From Anaspis maculata (Eukaryota; Arthropoda; Insecta; Coleoptera; Scraptiidae): a stretch of DNA of 64,000 bases. Each line of letters opens with the position of its first letter. Within the stretch, counting starts at the first letter, position 1. A program made the translations under genes and the position numbers. The stretch lies in contig OX421964.1 of the NCBI GenBank assembly GCA_949128115.1, positions 19,244,892 through 19,308,891 of the forward strand. Reading direction: 5' to 3'. Shown here piece by piece: positions 32,570 to 43,664 of this stretch. The notes below the pieces were generated by a model. It searched no databases. It was not told the origin of the DNA and saw only the letters and a program-made list of their open reading frames with translations.

Positions 32570-34387
32570 TTACTGACCCGTTTTGTATTTTCTCTTAGTT
32601 TTGGAGTTCTAATCAGCCCCTTATACCTTACTGTATTATTCAAAACCCTTTTGGGCACCCTTGTTGTCCCCTTGCATTACTTCGCGCACTTCTAGTAGTG
32701 CACCGAGCTTTCGGAACTCTAATTCGTTAGTTTCCTTATATTTTTTCTGAGCTCTGCTGAGCCCGCTTACATCTTTCAGTGACTTTCGGAGTACTAGTAA
32801 GCCTCTTGTGCCTTCATGTAGTGTTCGGAGCCCTGTCGATCTCCTTACGTCCTTAAGTGTGATTTTGAGCCCTAATCACCCTTCTTATATTCTTCAAAGC
32901 TTTCAGTTTTCCAGAAACCCCCATTTTGCAAACTTGTGTTATCAAGAGCCTCACTGGACCCCAGTGTGATTTGAAGCCCTGTTATGCCCGCTTGTATTTC
33001 CTGTGACTTCTGGAGCAGCAAGCAGCGCTGTGCCGACATGTCATATTCGGAGCCCTACCAGGCTTCTTTGTTTCTTAAAATGCAATCAAAGCTCTGATAA
33101 GCCCCAGAGCTGATAGGCTTCCAGAGAAAATACGTACCAATGAGCCTATTTTATTATACAGATCTCCAGTAGGCCTCCTTGTGTCTTTAACATCAATTGA
33201 AGCCCGGTTGGGCCCCCTTTTATTTTTCCGAGGCTTTCGGAGCACTAGTGAACCCCTTGTGCCTTCATGTGATATTCATCCTCCTATCGGGCCCCCTTGC
33301 GTCCTCAAGTTCTGTTATATGTTTAATAGCTTGCAGAATTCCATTAGGCCTTCTTTCATCATCTGCTGTTATCCAGTGCTTCATTGGGCCCCTTTTTTTG
33401 TCTTCAATGTAATTTGAAGATCTGCTGAGTCCCCTTGTATTTTCCGTTACTTTCGGAGCACTAAACACCCTTGTGCCGTCATGTCATTCGGAGCCCTATC
33501 GGTCGGAGCATTAGTAAGTCTCTTGTGTCTTCATATAATATTCCGACCCTTGTTGCTTCCCCTCCCCTGTGTCTGCAAGCAAGATTTGAAATCCTGCTTA
33601 GTCCCCTAGCATTTCCCCGTGGGTCATGGAGCTCCATCGGGCTCCCCTTGTGCCCTAATGTATTGTTAAGACGTTTGGAGCCCTGATGAGCCTCCTTATG
33701 CTTTTCGTAGCTTTCAGGATTTCAGTGAGCCCCCTTATTGCCCTAGTTGCCCTCTAAGGGCCCCCTTGTCTCTTCAACGTCTTTTGAAGCCCTGCTGAGC
33801 CCCATAGCATTTTCCCGTGGCTTATGGAGCTCTATCGGGCCCCCTTGTGTCTTCATGACCCCTAATTCTTTGCGTAGCTTTCAGAATTCCAGTTAGCTCC
33901 CTTGTGCTTTCTTGCGTTGTTAGAGGTCCTAGTGGCCCACTGGCCCTCCAAGAGCCCCCTTGTTTCTTGATTGTCTTTTGAAGTCCTGCGCTGAGCCCCA
34001 TAGCATTTTTTCGTGGCTTACGGAGCTCCATCGAGCCCCCTTGTTTCCTCATGTATCATTTGGAGCCTTGATGAGCACCCTCCGTAGCTTCAGAATTCCA
34101 GTGAGCCCCCTTGTGTCTTCTTGCGTTGTTAGAGGCCCTAGTCGGCCTCCAGGAGCCCCCTTGTTTCTTTAACGTCTTTTGAAGCTCTGCTGAGCCCTAT
34201 AGAATTTTTCCATAACTTACGGAGCTCTATCCGGCCCTTTATTCTCTCATGTATCGTTTGGAGCCCTGATGAGCCCTCTTATTCCATCCGTAGCTTTGAG
34301 AATATCAGTGAGCCCCCTTGTTGTGCTAGTTGCCCTCTAAGGTCCTTCTTGTTTCATCAACGTCTTTTGAAGCCCTGCTGAGCCCCT
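32570..34387. repeat. degenerate GAGCCCCCTTGTGTC repeat region, left block
   Basis: Loose units of about 50-80 bp share the phrases GGAGCCCTGATGAGCCCC, TTTCAGAATTCCAGTGAGC, CTTGTGTCTTCATGT and TTTTGAAGCCCTGCTGAGCC. Similarity between neighbours is highest near 33750-34390. The frames found here shadow the repeat. The same repeat continues at 36336-37090 beyond the solo LTR. Confidence 0.75.
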
Positions 34388-36335
34388 TGTAACGCCCCAA
34401 AAGGGTCGCTAAGAAGTTACTTGTGGCTTCGCAATAAATAAACAACAAAACTTGACAAATTCTGGCAATCTCTGTGAATGTTAATCCTCCCGGCTAATCA
34501 GAAGGTGCGTTGGGGAGGGTTCGAGGTAAGTATTGAAGGGAAAATTAATTTAGGGGCGCCACAAGATTTTAGAATTAACACTCACCAGACGAAGGTGAAA
34601 ATCTTGAAAGAATTGAGATTGAAGTGCACAGAATTTATAAGAATTTAGGTTAGGTACCTGAGTTTTAAATTGACGAAAAGGGTTAATAAAAATATAATGC
34701 GCAAAGAAGACAAAATTCACAAACACATTGACATTTAATGAATGATTTTTAAGAACAATATTTACACTTGAAGTGCAGATTTTAATGAATGGTTGATGTA
34801 GTAATTTTGAAAATGAAAAAAAAAGGTTTATAAGAACGTTAGATAAATATTATTAAATAGTGAATAAATAATTATAGTGCAGACAGAATAGCTATTTACG
34901 ATACGAGTGTTAAAAGTGACAGGTATTATTTTGTGAGCGGGGACGCTTGCGAAACGAGCCTTAGCGAGTAGAGCAACCCCGCGAACAAAATAAGACACTT
35001 TTAACGCGTGTATCGTACAGAATTTTATCTACAATGGTCTTCGAAATGTTTGGTAAATGTCAGAATTTATTGAAAATATGACAGGAACGCGCAGAATCAT
35101 CATTTTTTCACGTCGCCCATGACGACGTGCTAAAAGTGACGGGTATTATTTAACGCTTGTAGATAAACAATAATATCGTACAATCAGCACTAAAATATGA
35201 CGTCACGACTCCGGTACTGCGTGTCCAGTGGAGACAGGAGTGATCGAATTAATTCGACACTAACCGCACCCACAAACCGATTTTAGCCCATCAGTGCACC
35301 CGTATTTTTGTCGTGAACTAAACGCTAGGGGTAGACAAAGATCTTTGTTTATGCCTAGGTGCAGCGTTGTTGGCTTTGGCAACGCTAGTGGAAATATTAC
35401 GCAAAGGGTACACGGAACACACTAATTAGGTTATACAAGTGACAACAGTGAAGAACGTAAAAATGAAAGGTTAACCTGTCTAGGTACTCCACGAAACACG
35501 ACGTCCGAGTCTAGGTGGAAATAACGATGATGTAGAATTCCAAAAGGTGGTTTTGCCGCTTCTTTATGGACAGCCTGAAGCTCGATATTGCAACACGGAA
35601 CACTTCAACTGATTTCCTGTTGATTTCGGATGCTGGGACCGCAGGCTTAAAATCCACGCAAGCTGACGCAAGTACGAAAAGAATTCAGCGTCACAAAATG
35701 GTGGAAGATAGAAGCTGCTCCTCCACGAAAATCGTCGAGACCTTTTGGTGGAAAACGGTGGTCCTTGGAACAACAAGCTGACGATTCCTGAGTTCAGCGC
35801 AGCAGAACGTAGGCAGGAACTTGGAGATTCGACATCAACAGTACTTTAGACGTGTACGTGAAGTGGTTACAACAACGTAGCAAGACGACAACGAAATAGT
35901 AACGACAATGAAAACAGGAACGGAAAACGAAAACTGAAACCCTAAAATAAAGAAATTACATAAGAAAATGAGCGCAGGAAGATATCTCACAACAAGACTT
36001 AAACCCAAACGTACCTTTCAGAAGAAAGGGTCCGACGCTTGATATTCTGGTTTTTAATCCCTTGAGGAAATAAGTGTCCGCAAATACTTCTTGCCACTTA
36101 TTTTACTGGCGACCTTAAATCCTCGCACAAACTCGAGTAGGAAGGAAATTCGACAATCTTCCGGTGGTACGCTTCAGTAAATTGCAACCAGACGATCAGT
36201 TGGAATTTTCGTTCAATAGTGAAGTAAGGTCAATAAAAAGTATTGATAATTTTAAAAGAAGAGTTTAGCGTTTTATCGCCGAGTTTTTGTTGATACCTAA
36301 CGCTCATATCAGGAACAAAATATTAACCCGTCACA
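34388..36335. mobile_element. long solo LTR (TGTAACGCC...GTCACA)
   Basis: Starts TGTAACGCCCC and ends CCGTCACA, with a 4 bp duplication CCCT on both sides (34384-34387 and 36336-36339). The flanks close up into an intact unit of the surrounding repeat (GCTGAGCCCCT-TAGCATTTTTCC), supporting insertion. At 1.95 kb it is long for an LTR. No gag-pol coding sequence is present, so it is a solo LTR or a non-coding LTR derivative. It contains a strong inverted repeat at 34890-35020. Confidence 0.7.
34890..35020. repeat. hairpin within the long LTR
   Basis: ACGATACGAGTGTTAAAAGTG followed by TATTATTTTGTGAGCGGGG returns inverted (CCCCGCGAACAAAATAA, then ACTTTTAACGCGTGTATCGT). The loop is rich in GCGAAACGAGC/TTAGCGAG words. 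It could be a separate small MITE inside the LTR or an LTR secondary structure. Confidence 0.65.
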
Positions 36336-37090
36336 CCCTTAGCATTTTTCCGTGGTTAACGAAGTTCTATCGGGTTCCCTAGTGCCCTCATGTATCGTTT
36401 GGAACCCTGATGAGTCCCCTTTTTTGTAGCCTTCAGAATTCCAATTAGTGCTTTTGTGCTCTTTTGCGCTGTTAGAGGCCCTAGTGATCCTTCGTGGGCC
36501 GCCATTGTTTCTTCAACGTCTTTTGAGACCCCGCTGAGTCCCCTTACTGTTTTCTGTGTCTTTTGGGCATTAGTGAGTTCCTTGTGCTTCCATGTAATAT
36601 TCGAAGCCCTATCGGCCCCTTTGTGTCCGAAAGGGTAGTTTGGAGCCCCAATTAGCCCCGTTATGTTTTTTCACAGCCAGCGATCTGAATTCAAGCAAAC
36701 TTCATTGGACCCCCTTGTTTCCTCAACGTCTTTTGAAGCCCTGCTGAGCCTCCTTACATTTCCCTTGACTTTTGTTGGATAAATAGGCACCTTGTGTTTT
36801 CATGTGATGTTCGGAGCCCTGTCAAGCCCCCTTGTGTCCTTAAGTGTGGTTTAGGGCCCTAATTAGCCCACTTATGTTTTTTCTTGACTCTCAGAGTACA
36901 ACTTACAGTGAGCCTCCTCTTGCCTTGTTTTGTTATAGAGAGCTCCATTAGACCCCCTTATGTCCTCAATATAGTTTGAAGCCCTGCTGAACCTCTCTGC
37001 TTTTTCCCGTGGCTTCGGAGCTCAATCGGGCTCCCTTTTGTCCTCATGTGTAGTTTGGAGCCCTGATGAGCCCCTTTGTGTTAAATGTGT
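36336..37090. repeat. degenerate GAGCCCCCTTGTGTC repeat region, right block
   Basis: Continuation of the 32570-34387 repeat after the solo LTR, with the same phrases (GGAGCCCTGATGAGCCCC, TTTTGAAGCCCTGCTGAGCC). Confidence 0.7.
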
Positions 37091-37154
37091 TCTGTAGGTT
37101 GGTTGCTGCGTTGTCATAATGTATTAATTGTCCGGCCACGCGTCGAGAAGTGTC

Positions 37155-37326
37155 GTTCCTTTTGCGACAAATTGTCCGTGCGACGAATTGTCCGTGCGAC
37201 GAATTGTCCGCGCGACGAAATGTCCGCGCGACGAATTGTCCGTGCGACGAATTGTCCGCGACGAATTGTCCGTGCGACGAATTGTCCGCGACGAATTGTC
37301 CGCGACAAATTTTTCGTGCGACGAAT
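37155..37326. repeat. 16 bp minisatellite, right array (inverted)
   Basis: About ten units of GTGCGACGAATTGTCC, the reverse complement of the unit at 32340-32545, with some units shortened to CGACGAATTGTCCG. It forms the right end of the foldback-like element. Confidence 0.9.
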
Positions 37327-37490
37327 TCAATTCAATTCAATTCAATTCATTTATTTGTTCCATTTTGTGTACAGTGTAGTACAGTCACAAAAAATATCCT
37401 ATAGAGGACGTAGAACGTGTCAAGTAGAAGTTAATACATATATATATACACATAAACAAAATGATGTAAATAAAATTTGGATATAAACAG
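37323..37490 (-). mobile_element. LINE 3' end with (TGAAT)n tail
   Basis: On the minus strand a short piece of 3' sequence leads to AAATAAA and then five TGAAT-type units (37323-37349). This looks like a severely 5'-truncated LINE inserted at the end of the minisatellite. No coding part remains. Confidence 0.5.
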
Positions 37491-37933
37491 ACTAAAATAC
37501 ATATAAATTTAAATTTATATGATACATATTTGTTGTCCTAGGACCATCCAAAGCATACAATGTAGTTTCTAAATTCAACCCTCTCACCTCCAGCCACCTC
37601 AAATTTGAAATTTGAAATTTCAACTAACACTACCTACTAGTGTTGCCGTCTAGAGTTAGACTTTCTAGACTCTTGTCTTGAAAAGACGTCAAGACTTAGA
37701 CAAGACCTCTAGAAACTCTTGTCTTGAAATTTCTAGACAAGACAAGAGTAGGGCTGTCAAGATCAAGAGTCTTGATTAGACTCTTGAAAAGAAAAAGAAA
37801 AAAAATCAGATATACCTACTCCTCTCTGTTGACGGTTTTTATTGTCTACTGAATGTGTGATTTGCTTGGGGATTTCTTACAGAGTTTATTGACAACATAA
37901 AATAACATCAATAAGGGTAAAAAAGGTATATTA

Positions 37934-38569
37934 TACGGGGTGTTTGCAAACTTTGAGGTAGAAAATCGAACCGCAGTTACGGAAATGCTTCAAAAGTATC
38001 AGACAAATGTTGAAATAAATTTAGGGTTCTTATTTTTGGAAATTTGGAGGGTCAAAAGGTGGTCCTTCGACCTCCTCTATTTTCGTTATTTCTTAAGATT
38101 TTAGTTAACTGTTCTCAACAGACCAAGAAGCAATGTTTTTGAACCTTTGAATGTGTTTTGTAATTTTATTTACCATACAGGGTGAGTCGTAAATCCTGAA
38201 AATTCAATTTTCTTTAAAAATGTGTGCAGAGCATTCCATATGAGAACTATTTGTTTATAACCTCTAGAACCTTTCACGGCTATTTTCGAGGAAAATTAGA
38301 TTTCTGCGATTCATGGCTCACCCTGTACACTAACTAAAACTACAAGACACATTCAAAGGTTCAACAAATTTGATTTTTGGTCTGATGGTATCAGTTTCCT
38401 AAAATCTAAAAAAAAAAGCGAAAGAAGGAGGGGTCGAAGGACCACCTTTGGGCCCTCTATATTTTCAAAAATAAATATCCCAGTTCTTTTTCAACATTTT
38501 TTGGCACTTTTGGGGCATTTCTTCAACTGCGGCTCAATTTTCTACCTCAAGTTTGCAAACATCCTGTAT
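37934..38569. repeat. 636 bp palindrome with a palindromic core
   Basis: CGGGGTGTTTGCAAAC near the left end matches GTTTGCAAACATCCTG inverted at the right end, each next to TA. The arms of about 240 bp include AATTTGGAGGGTC/GGGCCCTC, GGTGGTCCTTCGACC and TTGAACCTTTGAATGTG. At the exact centre (38176-38327) sits a second palindrome ending TACAGGGTGAG...CTCACCCTGTA. The whole lies inside the hAT element 37638-39798. Confidence 0.85.
38176..38327. mobile_element. 152 bp CAGGGTGAG-ended MITE at the palindrome centre
   Basis: Perfect 9 bp inverted ends CAGGGTGAG/CTCACCCTG are flanked by TA on both sides. Its midpoint coincides with the midpoint of the enclosing palindrome. Confidence 0.6.
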
Positions 38570-39798
38570 GACATGACATCTCCTCCAAACTCTGTATGCC
38601 TCCACTTTTTTCGGATGCCAGATTTGTATGCCTCACTTCACGGTCCTCATGCAAAAGTTTTCTTCTAGTGATTTATTTATTCAAGGGCTGCTCCAACATC
38701 TTCATTTCTACTTCTCCAAAAAATAGCTGCACCTTCTCAGATTGCAACTTTTGAGAATCTAGGTTGCTCAATAAGGCTTTTAAGAAGTTTTTTGGTCAAT
38801 ACCTGCGAAACAAAGTGTTTCTCGCCAATAAAAGGAAAATGATTCAGACAACATGCTGCAGCCAGATATCATTTCAATGTAGGTACCAAGGCAAAATACC
38901 GATTGAGCTAGTGATTTTTTTACAACTTGAGCAGAGTGAGTCTTCTTGCCCGCGTCAGGTTGACACAAGCGGGAACCTGACACAGGTTTTCAAACACTCT
39001 GTATATTTTCGTGAAAAATATTAGACCACGTCCGCAGCACGACATCTGGGAGCTCCGGGTCTTGCTTAAACCCGATTATTTACATTTCTTCGTGCAGCAG
39101 CAATGTTTCGAACACCAAACAGCTGATATTGAAGTTGGTTGATCGACTTTCTCTCGACTGTGACTCTTTTTTTCTCGACGTTCATGTGACAACCTGATAC
39201 TGTTCTTGGCTTACTTACTCACTTGATTTGGGCCAATGGACTGCGGTGTGTTGAATTTATATATCCTTTCTCGGTGCCAGATTTTCTGAGTATTTTTTAA
39301 ATGAACAGTAGTTGACTATACATATTCATTCAGGCATCAACCTATGGCTATAAAATCGTATCTTGTCATTTTATATAAGACCCCATTGCAGACATACGTC
39401 TACGAACAGGTCGGGGGTGGCGGTGGCAACCTTTTCTTTCAGCATTCACACCAATGATAAATTTCAGTGTCAATAAAAGTGGGTCTTTGTTTTGGAATTT
39501 GAACTTGAGTATACCCAAGTAGAATATTTGATTGAAGCGCAGTCTCTATTCGAAGGGTGCTCCTTGCTCCTCACAGTTTCTTTGATTTTCTTGCTTAAAC
39601 ATGTTTATATTCCTGTCACGTATTTTTATAGAAAGAAAGAGTTTTATAGATATTTAATTTCAAGAGTCTATCTAGACTCTTGAAAAATTTTCATCAAGAG
39701 TTAGAGTCTTGTCTTGAAATTTTGAAAAAATCTTGATATTTCAAGACAAGACAAGAGTAGGGCAATTCTTGTCTTGTCTTGTCTAGACGGCAACACTA

Positions 39799-40547
39799 CT
39801 ACCTACTTTGCAAAACATCAAATTAAAGAGAATTTAAATATTTTCTAGAAAAAAAATTTCTAAATTTTTTAATCTCACCTCCATTTTTTCTAAAATTCTC
39901 TGAATGTCCAATTTGATATTCTTGATCTCTTAACTCTTTTCAACGCAGTCAACGTCATCCTGCACAGCATCTAGGTAGAAAATTTCCTGTGCAAAAAGTA
40001 CCACCCAAATTTATTTCTCCGCTTTCCCCACCCCAACTCCAAAATCAACTTTCTTTCCAAAAAAAATATTTTCAAAATTTTCAAAACCCTCTTTCCCCCC
40101 TAAAATATTCCGAATGTCTAATTTAATGAGGGAGGGGTTGAAAATTCAGAAAAAAATTGTTTCCAGAGAGAGAATTGAATTCTTTTTATCCGATCTCAAG
40201 GTAGGTGGTGTCTTCGTGGATTTTGAAGTTGGGGTCGATAAGAGCAAAGGGGTGAATTTGGGTGGAACTGTTTACACCGAAAATTCTCTTTTCGATGCCA
40301 TTTGGTATGAAACTGACTAATTTGAAGACAATTTAGGGGTCAAGAATATTGAACTGGACACTTAATAGAATTTTAGGAAAAAGAAGGATAGGTTTGAAAA
40401 TTTTAATTTTTTTTTTCAGAAAGAGAATTCAATTTTCTTTAATTTGATGTTTCGTAAAGTAGGTTATGTCATTTGAAACTTCAAAGTTGAGGTGGGTGGA
40501 GGTGACGGGGTTGAAGATAGAAATTTGCCAATGCCAATGTATTCTCC
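39799..40547. other. AT-rich intron sequence
   Basis: A/T-rich, with repeated but poorly aligned phrases (GAGAGAATTGAATTC, AAAGAGAATTCAATTTTC) near 40160 and 40420, suggesting an old duplication. No gene. Confidence 0.4.
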
Positions 40548-40665
40548 AGATGTTCCCCTCGAAACAAAAAATCTACGGGTCTCGAGAAAGTTTCTGAATT
40601 CCACCAGAATAAAAATTTATTCGAGGTGGCTCGTTTCCATTGCAACACCCTGTACTTATAGAGTT
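40548..40665 (-). repeat. dispersed repeat, copy in minus orientation
   Basis: Reverse complement of the family seen at 32198-32335 (CCCCTCGAAACAAAAAATC..., GTTTCCATTGCAACACCCTG). The two copies flank more than 8 kb of the same intron in inverted orientation. Confidence 0.55.
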
Positions 40666-40822
40666 ATGGATAATGATTGTGAATTTGGCAGCAGAGTGTT
40701 CAAAAAAATGTTCCTGTACCCCAACTTGGAGTGAATTTTTTTTTTATCAGAATTTTTTTTATTCAGAATAAAGTCGAATGCGAAGAACTTTGCAAGGCAA
40801 TGGCAATATTGAGGAAACTTAC

Positions 40823-40993
40823 AGATGACGCAGCCAGGCCACCTAACGAGGCAACTCCCAAGCTGTTGAACAGAGAGGATCCAACGACGGTTCCGATACC
40901 GATGTCGGATTCCGTGATAAATGTCCCAATTATGTTGACGAAGAGCTCCGGCGTTGAAGTTGCCACAGACATGAAAGTTGCTGCTGCAACATC
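40823..40993 (-). CDS. NCKX-type exchanger, alpha-1 repeat exon
   Basis: A 171 bp, phase-0 exon with acceptor ATTATTGCAG and donor GTAAGT. It encodes DVAAATFMSVATSTPELFVN and IIGTFITESDIGIGTVVGSS, then LFNSLGVASLGGLAASS: the whole alpha-1 ion-binding repeat. The conserved Glu of the S.PEL motif (Glu188 in human NCKX2) is present. It joins LNLSQ of the preceding exon and PIQLHWW of the next without a gap. The flanking introns are about 15.2 kb and 8.9 kb, both full of transposable elements. Confidence 0.92.
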
Positions 40994-42439
40994 CTGCAAT
41001 AATAATTCATGGTCATGTGATATTCGCTTGGATTCGATTGCTATTAACGGTTAAATATATACAGGATGATTCTCGAGATGATTGTGGTGGGTGCATGGGA
41101 GTAGGTTACCTATCGTAATAATTTACCATCAAGAAGCTTGCCAAGTACAATAACTTAGATGTCGTTCATCGATGTAGCCCAGGCAAAACAGGTTTTAACC
41201 CAAAATAGATTAAGGAAAATCTGGAAATTTTAGGATCTCTTCAGAATTCGATGAAAAACAACAATACTCAAAGTCCCCATATGTCCGATGCTTGTCATTT
41301 TTTCTGTGGGAGGTCTAAGGTACAAGAAGTTACCATCTTTGAAATCATTGCTTTATTCCTTACTACTTTCATTGAACCTTATATTTTCAAGGTCGAGGAA
41401 CTAAATGCAATAAGTATAACACCAGAGCCGGCCTGCGAAGTTTGATCAAAGCGCCGTTGAATTTGAAGAACTATTTGGTTTTTGGTGTCTGATGGACGCT
41501 CAAAAGTCTCCTCGAGACCAAGGTTCAATTTCCCATGCTGACATGGTCAATTTCATTCCAAATGAAAGAGCGTCAATTGACGTTCCTGTCAGATTGGCCA
41601 GGCCGTGCTCCGATTCCAGGAAAATTTGACAAATTTTCAAGAAAAGCCCCGCCGAATGGCCTGCACCGGACGACACTAGGTCCCCGAAACCCCCCAGCCG
41701 GCATTTCTCACCAAATTTCTCAAAATTCTTCCCAAAAAGCCTAATTTTTGCCGCGAAAACGTAACAAGGTATCTGCCATGGGTTATCGAACATATAAAAT
41801 TTTCGAAAAATCTTGACAAATTCAGCAAAAATTTTGGAAAATCTCACCCTCAACTTGGGATGCGTTTTGTTCGCGAAAATAAAAAAAAAATCCCCAGCCA
41901 AAATACGACATCTGGTTTTCACAAATTTCGATGTCCCGTCGTTCGGTTGCCGTCAGCGGTTTCTATGAGTTGATTTTAGGGTGACACAACCATTTTTTTG
42001 TTGGTTTATTTCATTCCAAAATTTCACTCACTTGAAACTTTTTGTCTTTTTGATTTCAATTGAGAAATATTCAGAGCCATCACTTATTTTCAAACTGATA
42101 CAAAGTGTGTCGCTAGAGTATTCCAAACATACCCGACTACATACCTGTATTCTATTATGCATATAAAATTTGAACTTGAACTTGAACCTCAATCAATAAG
42201 TAGTATTATTACCTCATCAAATCGCAACAGCCACGATTAATTTCAAACGTGATTTTCCCTATCAAAATTGCACTGTCATGGATTCTCAAGAGCAAAATTG
42301 ATGAAATTAAAAATTGCCAACTCGATTTTGATGACGTAACAGTGCGGTAAAGAAATTACTTTTTAGTAATTTTAATACCCAATTCCCTTCAGTAGGTCAG
42401 TAAGCATATAATGTAACGTTCTCCATACCCGATTAACTT
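40994..42439. other. intron sequence without recognisable feature
   Basis: The 140-codon minus-strand frame at 41500-41922 has no recognisable domain and no splice context, and I do not call it a gene. A (GAACTT)n-like run near 42170-42187 may be the tail of a short LINE fragment. Confidence 0.4.
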
Positions 42440-42569
42440 CCCAGGTAGCAAGTAATGTTCAGTGAATATTATTTGAATATTCATTTAACATTAAATATTA
42501 TCCTAATATTCAACAGATACTCGGAATATTCACGTAATATTGGAATTTTAACATTCACTTCGTAAGATT

Positions 42570-43075
42570 GAATGAATATTCAGTGAATATTTGTTATCGA
42601 ATGTTTAGGGTGGAATATTAGACGAATATTCTATGAATATTTGTTATTGAATGTTCAGGGTGGAATATTAGCCTATTATTCGGTGAATATTTGTTATCGA
42701 ATGTTGAGCATGAAGTTAAAGACGAATATTCAGTGAATATTCGTTATTGAATGTTTAGGGTGGAATACTTTTTGAATATTTATTGTATATTCGTTATTGA
42801 ATATTTAGGATAGAATTTTAGACGAATATTCAGTGAATACTCGTCATTGAATGTTTAGGGTGAAATTTTAGACGAATATTCAGTGAATACTCGTTATTGA
42901 ATGTTTTAGATGAAATTTTACACGAATATTCGGTGAATATCTGTTACCGAATATTTTAGATGGAATTTTAGGCGAATATTCAGTGAATATTTGTAACTAA
43001 ACGTTAAGGATGGAACTATAAACTGATATCTAGTGAATACTTATTCATAATCGAATGTTTGGGATGGGATTTTAG
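42570..43075. repeat. ~60 bp tandem repeat (GAATATTCAGTGAATATT)
   Basis: About eight units in a row with the phrases TGGAATATTAGACGAATATT, CAGTGAATATTTGTTATCGA and ATGTTTAGGG, diverging by point changes. AATATT palindromic words dominate. Part of the left subterminal region of the 42440-47104 element. Confidence 0.85.
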
Positions 43076-43234
43076 ACCTGAATGGTGAATTTATATCGAG
43101 GAATAAGCCCACTGCCCACTGCGATTGATTCCGCAAAGCCTTATTATTATTTCACCAATTTACTCGTAACTCCATCCTTAATCCATTGCAATATGGACTA
43201 TTACACACAACGCTGCATTACATACATACCTACC

Positions 43235-43664
43235 GGGTGTCCGCGCGAGAACTTACAATTGCGATAATTTCCACAATTTTGATACAGATCTCAAGTTTCA
43301 CAGTGTCAATTAGTAACGCGGGGGACATCGGTAGGCGAGGTAAGAACGGAGCGGACCAATTCGTTTCACCCCTAGCAACCCCAGTTCATTTCTTTCAAAT
43401 GGCACCCCTGTTTTTCATCATTTTTTCTGAAAAAAAGTGATTCTTGATAGGTATATCTGTGGAAAATTGAGAAAAAGTTCACTTTTTTTGAGACATTAGG
43501 TTTTTTATTGATCTAAAATTACAACACATTTGACTTTGATGTTTCTTCTCAAACTACAGAGACATGTTAGAAATACGCGTTACTACTTGATACTGTGAAA
43601 TTTGAAATCTGTACCTTGAAAATTGCGGAAATTATCGCAACTGTAAGTTTTCACGCGGACACCC
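43235..43664. repeat. 430 bp palindromic element GGGTGTCCGCG
   Basis: GGGTGTCCGCGCGAGAACTT at 43235 returns inverted as AAGTTTTCACGCGGACACCC to 43664. The arms of about 100 bp share AATTGCGATAATTTCC. The arms diverge toward the centre. Nested in the 42440-47104 element. Confidence 0.75.

Larger units (their letters stand above)
32336..37326. mobile_element. foldback-like element bounded by inverted minisatellites
   Basis: The left end is an array of a ~16 bp unit, GGACAATTCGTCGCGC (about 32336-32545). The right end is an array of the same unit inverted, GCGCGACGAATTGTCC (about 37155-37326). Between them is a long interior of degenerate GAGCCCCCTTGTGTCTTC-type repeats, interrupted by a solo LTR (34388-36335). 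Without the LTR the element is about 3.0 kb. Long inverted ends made of short tandem repeats are the hallmark of Drosophila FB/Galileo-like foldback transposons. The exact termini and target duplication are not resolved. Confidence 0.65.
37638..39798. mobile_element. non-autonomous hAT element with TCTTGTCTTG subterminal repeats
   Basis: The 17-base inverted end TAGTGTTGCCGTCTAGA (37638-37654 and 39782-39798) is flanked by a perfect 8 bp duplication CTACCTAC (37630-37637 and 39799-39806). TAG-type ends with an 8 bp duplication identify hAT. Both subterminal regions (to about 37800 and from about 39650) are dense in TCTTGTCTTGAAA/TTTCAAGACAAGA motifs, likely transposase-binding sites. The interior has no transposase, but carries a 636 bp palindrome. 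Located in the intron between exchanger exons 31508-31955 and 40823-40993. Confidence 0.9.

Noticed and set aside
32217..32695. Arg-rich frames on both strands (RRIVRATN and similar)
   Set aside because: They are translations of the 16 bp minisatellite. Similar frames recur in the inverted array near 37150.
32345..37326. Possible CRISPR-like array at the minisatellites
   Set aside because: Units are contiguous without unique spacers, and the genome is eukaryotic. They are ordinary tandem repeats.
41500..41922. 140-codon minus-strand frame
   Set aside because: No recognisable domain, no splice or start context, and Phe/Lys-rich composition typical of chance frames in AT-rich DNA.
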